A stretch of DNA of 64,000 nucleotides, from contig CM074128.1 in assembly GCA_037178625.1 (NCBI GenBank), positions 3,906,001-3,970,000 on the forward strand, written 5' to 3'. The stretch's first letter is position 1. Each line of letters starts with the position of its first letter. Under the pieces are notes generated by a model that had not been told where the DNA came from, did not search any database, and saw only the letters and a list, made by a program, of their open reading frames with translations. The DNA is from Skeletonema tropicum. Lineage: Eukaryota > Bacillariophyta > Thalassiosirophyceae > Thalassiosirales > Thalassiosiraceae. This document shows, piece by piece, positions 56,892 to 64,000 of this stretch. A program made the position numbers and the translations under genes.

Positions 56892-59800
56892 TCATTGTTG
56901 TCTATTTCGGCACGCATTAGCATAGTGTGGCCCTCCGCAACGATAACACTGGACTGCCCCTCCTCCTCTTCCACCACCACCTCTCCCGTTGGCACTCGAA
57001 GCGCCCCATGAAGTTGAGCCTCGGCCGCCTCTTCCTCCTCTACCTCTGCCGCGACCAGGTCTTCCTGAGCTATTGTTTGAAGAGCCCCAAGAATTAGAAC
57101 CTTGATTTCCTCGACTGGAGCTTTGGTTTCCTCGACCTCCCGTTGAGTTTCCAGTTCTTCTATAATTAACTTGATTTAAGGCTGGAATTCTTATATCCAT
57201 GTCATTTTTGAGTTGTTCGTCACAGAGAACGCAAGTGCAAAGCTCACGATCATAATGCGGAGGAACGCTCCCTGGTTTCCAAATAAACTTCAATTGCCTT
57301 ACTAATTTGTTGGGATTGGAACAGCGGTTACAGCTTCCTGTGCTATCATCGATAACAATTTCCCTCGCTGCTTTGGGGAGCCAAATGGTGAATTGACAAC
57401 TGCTCGGGCCGCCATTTGAGCACGAGAGACGGAAGCCATGTTGTCCTCGTTTAAGGCAAACTTTACCGGTACTATTTCCTGATGCACCGCAAAAAGGACA
57501 AGAGAATATCTCCACGTCACCTCCACGAGTACCTGTCGCGAGGTTACATGTTGGATGCGTACACTTTGAGCAGGGAAAATCAGTTGAATCTCCACCATGC
57601 TCCTCAGGTGGATCAGAGAAGCACTGAGGACAAACAAAGTAGCTGCCTCCGTCATCTTTGACACAATCAACTACCTGAAATTGACAGATTGGACAAATCA
57701 AAGGCTCCTGTTGATTATTTGGATTGACTCCCGGTCGCACTTCTCGAATATATCTTGGCATGAGAAAAGACTTTGAACAAGGCGCACAATGCAACAGCTT
57801 GCTTCCGCCTGAATCGCCACCTCTACCTCTGTTTGACCCTCCACCAGTACGCTGCTTCAGAACAGTCATTCCGTTACAACTTCCACATCGAGTAAAATTT
57901 GCCTGCAGCACTCTGTATTGGCTGCTGTCAGATCCTAATTTGTTGAAATGGCGAGCTACTGCCTCATCCAACTTGTGAACTTCAGCGTTTACAATTTTGA
58001 AGCATTCTAGCATTTTACTTAAAACAGGACCCAGAATTTGATCTCTTGTCTTTCTTCCAGCCGCCACAGCATTACATTCAGACTCCATCTCTCGACGCAA
58101 ATCAGGTTTGTTGAGTTGGTAACCCATACTATTATAACCCTCCACCAATGCGATACCTAGCTTTGTTGGGTGAAAGCGTTGGCTACCATCCTTTTCTGCA
58201 TAATTTCTATCCATGATCGTTGTGATATGCTGTGCAATTGTTGCGTCAGTACCAATTCCGTTGCGGTCCATCAGAGCAATAAGTTCTACCTCGCTGATTA
58301 GTTGAGGAGGTGAAGTTTGACCTGCACTGACGGCAAGCGATGTTGGAACAATGCGACTTCCTATACGCGCTCGTGGTAGCTCTCCTTGGCCTGTGTACCA
58401 TTTCTCCCAAGGCTGATAAATATCTAACCAATTCTTCTCCAAAATCATTAGGCCTTTGGCAGCAAATTCTTCTGATGCAATTCTAAGTGTAATCTCTGTC
58501 TCTCGTCCAACTGCGTCTCTTGAACAACAAGCAAGATAATGCTTCACGACAAGAGTGTAAATTTTTCGTTGGGTGGGGTCAGCAATTGACTGTGGATCAA
58601 CAGCTTTGGCTGGAGTGATTGGGGGATGTGCATTATCATCATTTTGACCAGCTCTTGGATTTTGGAAATTGTTACCAGATAGCAGTCTGTTGGCATAATC
58701 ACCAAATTCTCCCGCTACTGCCTGAAAGCTTTGGATCAGCGTGTGATGATTAAACTCAGGTCTGAACTTTTCGGTTTCGGTACGTGGATAGCTTATAAAA
58801 CCTTGCTGGTACAGTTCTTCTGCCTTTTGCATGAGTTCTTCACTTCCAATGCGAAGGTATTTGGATGCTCTTTTTTGTAATTCAACAGTTGCTAATGGGA
58901 TAGGACGCCATTTATTTTTTGGTCGGCCAGTGAGTGATGTGACCACTGCCTCTCCTTCTTCCTGACATGCATCGCACAAAGCCATCGTCATCTCACGGTC
59001 ATAGAGCCTCCCACGTTTCCAGGTGAGTTTGATTGGTCGACTTTGTTGGTTATTGCTTGAATTATTGCCATTTTGATCCGAGTTGTTCACCGATCCATCT
59101 CCATTCAATCTGATTGACATCTCTATCGTCCAAAAATCTTCTGGTACGAACGTTTCAATTCTTGCCCACCTCTCCACGACAAAGCCCAATGTAGGGAATT
59201 GACACGGTCCATAGGAAATTACTCCACTATCTGTAAAGCCATCAAATTTCTTTTGCAGTCTCAGCGTTTGAAATCTAGTGAACGCAGCACCTACGCGTAA
59301 ATCATGCTCACTTCTTGCCAACACCGCTTGAACAAAGTGCTCATTGATCCGTCCTAACGAACGCAATGCTCTCTGAATCTCTCCCGGTAACACTGTAGAG
59401 AATTTGGCTCGATATATCCTATTTTGGGATTGTAATCTTGGATTTCCCTTGATACATACCGTTCGTACCTCATCGGATATAGCCTCTCCCTCACGATCAC
59501 AATCTAACCATAAAATGAGTGCAGATGCCCGACGTGACAAGTCTCGCAGCATACGCTCCAAAGGCTGCATATCCTCTGAATACCCCGTATTGATGGGTGC
59601 ATCGAACAATGCCATAGGAGGACATCGTGTCCATCCATACGCCGGTCCAAAATCTTGTGATGCCAAATGTCCACGGACCGATGTGGTAATCATTGTATGC
59701 GGCTCATTCCGAGCATTGTTAGGTACGGTCTGCCCCGATCCCTGCTGATAGAGCGAAGGAAAGTTGACGTTTTCAACTTCAAAGACTTGTGCCGGCCCAG

Positions 59801-59910
59801 AATGGTGTGATTGGCTTTGTCGGCTGCCGGGTGTGTTTCCAAAGACTTGGGCCAACTGCACGTGCAACCGATGGTTTTTCGGCCACGTTGAGAACTACGA
59901 TTGGTGCCAT
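56892..59910 (-). CDS. TOP3A: DNA topoisomerase III alpha
   Basis: A type IA topoisomerase that, with RecQ helicases and RMI1, dissolves recombination intermediates. About 1005 residues from the ATG at 59910 (MAPIVVLNVAEKPSVARA). One +1 skip at 59856 joins the Toprim start to LAQVFGNT. The Toprim acidic cluster is ILWLDCDREGEAI. The catalytic Tyr374 lies in GFISYPRTET. LRVGAAFTRFQTLRLQ and SYGPCQFPTLGFVVERW are strongly conserved. The C-terminus holds several Cys4 zinc ribbons (CPICQFQVVDC, CPFCGASG), an Arg/Gly-rich segment and a final CCHC knuckle (CYRCGGPHYANAC), the TOP3-alpha tail layout. Apart from the 5' skip, almost 3 kb reads cleanly. Confidence 0.95.
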
Positions 59911-60338
59911 AATTATAATTTGTTGCTTCGTCTCATTCCTCCTCTCTATCCGCCTCTCGAGCTGGTGCCTGCTTAGCAATAACATATGGTAGTCTCGTCG
60001 CACCAACTTTGACCGTGAAGTAAGTGCATTGCAACAAACACCACCTATCCGCACCTATCAACACACACGCCGGGCGGAGCCTGAGATTTCTGGGGACGGG
60101 GAGTGGGGAGGGTTGAGGGTTCCAGGTTGAGGTTGCGTTGAGCTGAGGCAAGCCTGACTGGGGAGTGGGGAGGGTTGATGTCTCTCTCTGCCTTTATTAC
60201 CCTCTTCTCTCCTGCAAGTTGAACTTGAACTTGCTCAAATGTACGATACTTTTGCAATGATCGGCATTCAATGACACCACGAAAAACGAGAAGACGAACA
60301 ACGATAGATAGATAGATTATTTTATTCACTACAACTCC
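59911..60338. other. Region upstream of the topoisomerase gene
   Basis: About 430 bases holding a G-rich direct repeat (GGGGAGTGGGGAGGGTTGA near 60098-60116 and again near 60160-60178) and a short GATA microsatellite (60303-60316). No gene is supported. Confidence 0.55.
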
Positions 60339-61272
60339 CTCTAGACACCTGTGTCAGTAGAGAAAGAAGAATTTAAACCTGGAGGGGCTAATGAGCATTG
60401 TAACAAGGGTAAATAAGCAGGGTTGGCGTCGTTTTGCTAAATTTCAAAATCAATTTACCATCTCGTCAGCAAGTAGGTACTCAAATTTAGCGATCTTTCA
60501 CTTGTTCCGACGTATCGCTCCTATGATCAGCAGTGATCAGAAAGCGGCATCAAATTTTCCTAAGTAAAAGTTTCGTTACGACTTTGAGATCCCTATAATT
60601 GAGTCTCGCTTCCTTTCATTGAGTCTCGGTTGCCCTGCCCGATCTCCGTCATTGAAAGCTCAAATTGAACACTCTCTGCCGGCAACCATGGTCAGCGTTG
60701 CCGCCGCTGAAATAGACCAAGTTAATAACCGTAATATCGGTCGATCGGTGGCTGATCGTTACTATGGATTACTATGTCTGTGTTATCGTGCTTGGATTAA
60801 GCAGAAACGCTCCTTGCGACGTTCAATGAGCACTGTTCAGTGGGCGGCGCTCGCCGGACGTCATCGTCTAATATTGCCTCAATGCTGCCTTCCCTCAGGG
60901 GATTTTGCAGCGGCGAGGGCTTCGACACCAACATAATAATCCATAGTAACCGTCAGCCACCAATCACCCCATAATACGGCTGTTAACTTGGTCTAATTCA
61001 GCGGCGGCAACGGTGATCATGGTTGCCGTGCCTTGAGCGGCGTGGTCAGTGCTGATCATCCTGTTCGGACCGGCACTGACTTTCTCAATCGAACTTGCTG
61101 ACGAGACGGTAACGGTACTCAGCTTTTTTACTAGGTAAAATTTTGGCGGGAACCGTCGTCGCCAACCCTGCTTATTTACCCTTGCATTGTAAGCTATTAC
61201 TCCTATGATGTAACCAGCCCGAGCCCCTCCAGGTTTAAATTCTTCTTTCTCTACTGACACCGGTGTCTAGAG
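60339..61272. mobile_element. Foldback-type inverted-repeat element, copy 1
   Basis: The left end CTCTAGACACC (from 60339) is mirrored at the right end by GGTGTCTAGAG (to 61272). The terminal arms match for about 50 bases with few differences. More arm segments pair inward (60408-60430 with 61160-61182; about 60680-60800 with about 60920-61040), so nearly the whole element is a large imperfect hairpin around a centre near 60860. There is no protein-coding frame of note. It resembles non-autonomous foldback/MITE elements. No target-site duplication is clear. Confidence 0.75.
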
Positions 61273-61290
61273 AGTAGCGACTAAAATAAT

Positions 61291-62941
61291 GGGTTCCCTC
61301 CTGGCCAAAACCACTAATTAGTGGTCATACGTAGGCGGTAGTTAGAGGACATTCTAACACCTCCCAATACCTCCCAATCAAGGAACATACCACCAAAGAC
61401 CTCTATAACAGAGTTCAAACCTAAAAATCCGGAATAAAAACGTCCTAATAGAAGCAGAGATAGCTAAACACACACCATAAAATCGCTATTTTAGTGACCA
61501 CTAATTAGTGGTCGAGAATTATGTGTTGTTGTGTAATTGTTTATGCTTCCCCCAACAAACAGTGCACATGGGAACCTTCTTATGATATGTGGAGTAGGTT
61601 TTGACCTCTATGCGGCATGTGGCACGCCTATCCTTGATGTACTGTGTGCCAACCTTCTGCCGACATTTTGTAAAATCTGGCTTGAATTCAAGCACGGGCT
61701 TGACCGTCTAGCTCGCCTGTTGGGGCGAATAGGAGAGCAGGAAGCTTTCCTGCACTGCATATGATGTTGTTCTAACATTTACTTGGCTGATTGACGACGA
61801 AAATCACGTTGGGGTGGAGAATTCTCAACTCTAGTATGCGATATCTTGACACGAGAAGGGCGCAAATTAGCGCAAATTCTGCTGAAATGAGGTGTAGGCG
61901 CAGGTTTAGCGGAGATAACAGCCAATCAAAGGATATCGTCGTGTACATTAATGTCGTTGTGGTCGCTGTGCAAGAGATCACCATCGGATTTGCATTACTT
62001 ATTGGCCAAACATACATCATAGAGTGGTGATTTGGTGCTGATGGATGCCAATTTTTTTTTGGAAAAAATGCGCTACACCACAACCTGGCATCACCTGCAG
62101 CCGCCCTGTCATTAATTTGGACCATTCCACCAACAATATTCCTATAATTAATATCATATGATGCTGTCTTTGTTTTTATTCCATTTAAAGCGGTTGATTT
62201 GTCGAATAATTATTGAATATTGCCATTATATTTGTGTCGATAAATCGTCATCATCGCATCCCCGTCGCTTCAATTCATGTGAGATGCTAACCAAAACGAA
62301 CTCTCTTGGGTAGATGGGCCGCTTTCCATGTCCCCATCTGTAGATAGGTTGGCCGCTTTGGGTAGGGATCGTTGTTTTCGAGTAGAATACCGTCGTATGT
62401 CGACTGCAAATAACTTTGCATGGTGGTTGGGACATCATCCGGTTGCCGGTGAAGTTTGTGCATGATTGTTGTAGGATCCAGGCCATCTCGATGCTCTTCT
62501 TCGACCACCTGGTTAGCCACTCATATTGTGACTGTTGTGGTATGCTTTCTGATGGGTAAAAGCATCTACTAAATGCAGATACGACGGCTCGTATGCTGGG
62601 CCTCTTTCGCCATGGTGATGGTGTGATGAAATGTGAGTTCTACGGGTGGCAACATTTTTGATATCAATTCCTACGTACCCCCAAGTTGAAGTTGCAAAAC
62701 TTCCGAAAAAAACTCGTCGGCTGTTCGCCAAATTTGTCAGTAGGCTTGTGTTTGAACGTTAATAGGTTGGGCCCTCTCCAGGGAACACGTGATATAATAG
62801 GTGTACGCATTGTCAAGACATTGAAGAGGGTGCCACCTGAATTTGATAACGTTTGAGTGATTATAAGGGGGTCGTAGGAGATCGTAAACTGACCACTAAT
62901 TAGTGGTTTTTCCGCTAATTAGTGGCCCCAGGAGGGAACCC
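61291..62941. mobile_element. TIR DNA transposon, 1651 bp, probably non-autonomous
   Basis: A perfect 14-base terminal inverted repeat, GGGTTCCCTCCTGG at 61291-61304 and its complement at 62928-62941, is flanked on both sides by AATAAT (61285-61290 and 62942-62947), a likely 6-base target-site duplication. The palindrome CCACTAATTAGTGG recurs just inside both ends (61311-61324, 61498-61511, 62893-62906, plus a variant at 62912-62925). No transposase is recognised. Two adjoining minus-strand frames near 62731-62287 (for example VVEEEHRDGLDPTTIMHKL) look protein-like and may be a remnant. I do not know the superfamily. Confidence 0.85.
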
Positions 62942-62946
62942 AATAA

Positions 62947-62966
62947 TCTATCTATCTATCTATCTA
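62947..62966 (+). repeat. TATC microsatellite
   Basis: Five CTAT/TATC units lie immediately to the right of the TIR transposon, in inverted orientation to the GATA run at 60303-60316 left of the foldback element. Confidence 0.9.
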
Positions 62967-63119
62967 TGCACGATTGGATCACACTACAGGTCTCGGCTAA
63001 CTCTGCTCAGCGTTTGGGATGATGGGAAGGGGCGAAACAAGTGATTTTGTGTAGGTGGTATCTATGATTATGTATTTTAGTGTATGTAGGGTGCTGAGAC
63101 TTCGAGTTAACCTCTAAGG

Positions 63120-63630
63120 TCTCGACCGTCAAAACGGGTCCTCGAGACGACAAAAAAATAATACGGCGGCCGCTACGGTAATCACGCCGCTGCCGAAATA
63201 GACCAACTTAATCATCGACCTACCGGCCGATCGATGGCTGAACGTTACTATGGATTACTATGATCATGTTATCGTGCTTGGATGCAGAAGAAACGGCCAT
63301 TAGGGTGTTCAATAACCCCTGTTCGGCGACCGGCGAGCGCCGAACATCGCCATTATAAATCGTCGCCATTCTGCCTCTCCTCGGTGGATTTGGCAGCGGC
63401 GAGGGCTTCAACACTTACATAATAATCCATAGTAACGATCAGCCACCGATCGGTGGATAGGTCGATGTTTAACTTGCTCTATTTCGGCAGCGGCAATGTT
63501 CATCATGGTTGTCGGTTATTTGCCGTGGAGCGGCGGGTGATCTCCTGTCATCGCGTGGAAAGCTAGTGAGGATTTCGACACGCGGGCATTATTTTTGGTC
63601 AAGTCAGAGGACCCGTTTTGACGGTCGAGA
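63120..63630. mobile_element. Foldback/TIR element, copy 2
   Basis: A perfect 23-base terminal inverted repeat (63121-63143 and 63607-63629, beginning CTCGACCGTCAA; one further flanking base pairs too) bounds 511 bases. The interior is a diverged copy, in the same orientation, of the hairpin at 60680-61040. It shares GAAATAGACCAA, TTACTATGGATTACTATG, GTTATCGTGCTTGGAT, GGCAGCGGCGAGGGCTTC-like sequence and ATAATAATCCATAGTAAC. The outer ends differ from copy 1, so the two represent related subfamilies. No coding frame is supported. Confidence 0.8.
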
Positions 63631-64000
63631 AGCTAGAGCTTTAAGGTGGAACAGAACTAACTTCAAGTACTATTCCTAACGTAGATGCTCCGCTCGCTGC
63701 GCTCGCTTCGCATGGACTAAGCTACTCATCTAGATGCGGTTGTAGCAACAAAGTAGTGTAGTGGATTTGCACAAGAGGTAGCTCTCTCGTGATACCAGGC
63801 CAGACTATCCCGCAAATATCCGACATCATGGGACGATGTTTGGTGTTCGCACGATGTCACGCCCAGTCCCTACTTCCCATCAACTTAATGGACTGCTACT
63901 GCTTGCTGCAGGTAAGGAAGATTGTATTTTGTTTGCATGATATTATTGTTAGTTTAGTGGAAAAACAACCAACCGGCAATTGGTAGACCCAGCGTTCGAC
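63631..64000. other. Right edge of window, no gene identified
   Basis: About 370 bases. A 66-codon frame at 63789-63986 shows no motif. A gene extending beyond the window cannot be excluded. Confidence 0.4.

Overview
The window looks like a piece of nuclear genome from a diatom, probably a centric one. This rests on several things seen directly: short GT-AG introns of 82-156 bp; several proteins that begin with a signal peptide ending in a diatom plastid-type A-x-F junction (for example EG|FTAP, YG|FSPS); a DUF6824-type domain, a family I know mainly from diatoms; and densely packed, often divergent genes. The species cannot be fixed from the sequence alone.

Layout. 1-6.0 kb: a 5'-open secreted/type I membrane protein and a yeast Gat1/Gat2-like glycerol-3-phosphate acyltransferase. 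6.1-8.3 kb: an FHA-PP2C phosphatase on the minus strand. 9.1-14.8 kb: small plastid-targeted proteins, a His/Asn-rich protein, a degenerate prolyl-hydroxylase-like plastid protein, and a 2 kb stretch without recognisable genes. 15.0-20.6 kb: a satellite array of about 183-200 bp monomers with a four-monomer, 748 bp higher-order repeat in its core and diverged copies at both edges. 21.1-36 kb: proteasome beta1, an LMBR1-like membrane protein, a coiled-coil protein, a TDT/SLAC1-like anion channel with a long disordered N-terminus, a small plastid protein, an S9 serine peptidase, a DUF6824 protein and another plastid-targeted protein. 36.2-60 kb: an AGC kinase, UTP13/TBL3 (U3 snoRNP), a 3-ketoacyl-CoA synthase, a two-domain glycosyltransferase, a MYND protein, a tetraspan-like protein, a possibly mitochondrial protein, an acidic disordered protein, a long-chain acyl-CoA synthetase and topoisomerase III alpha. 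60.3-63.6 kb: a nest of inverted-repeat mobile elements.

The most unusual feature is a one-sided frame problem. In about 22 kb of coding sequence before 36 kb every gene reads cleanly. In about 20 kb of coding sequence from 36.2 to 59.9 kb, nine of ten genes need a total of about 27 single-base skips to keep conserved protein families in frame. All are in the +1 direction, on both strands. The abrupt positional onset points to uncorrected insertion-type errors in the assembly. Widespread +1 frameshifting is the biological alternative and is testable. Three acyl-lipid genes (GPAT, KCS, LACS) occur in the window but are not adjacent. Divergent gene pairs with 270-500 bp between starts are common and probably share promoters.
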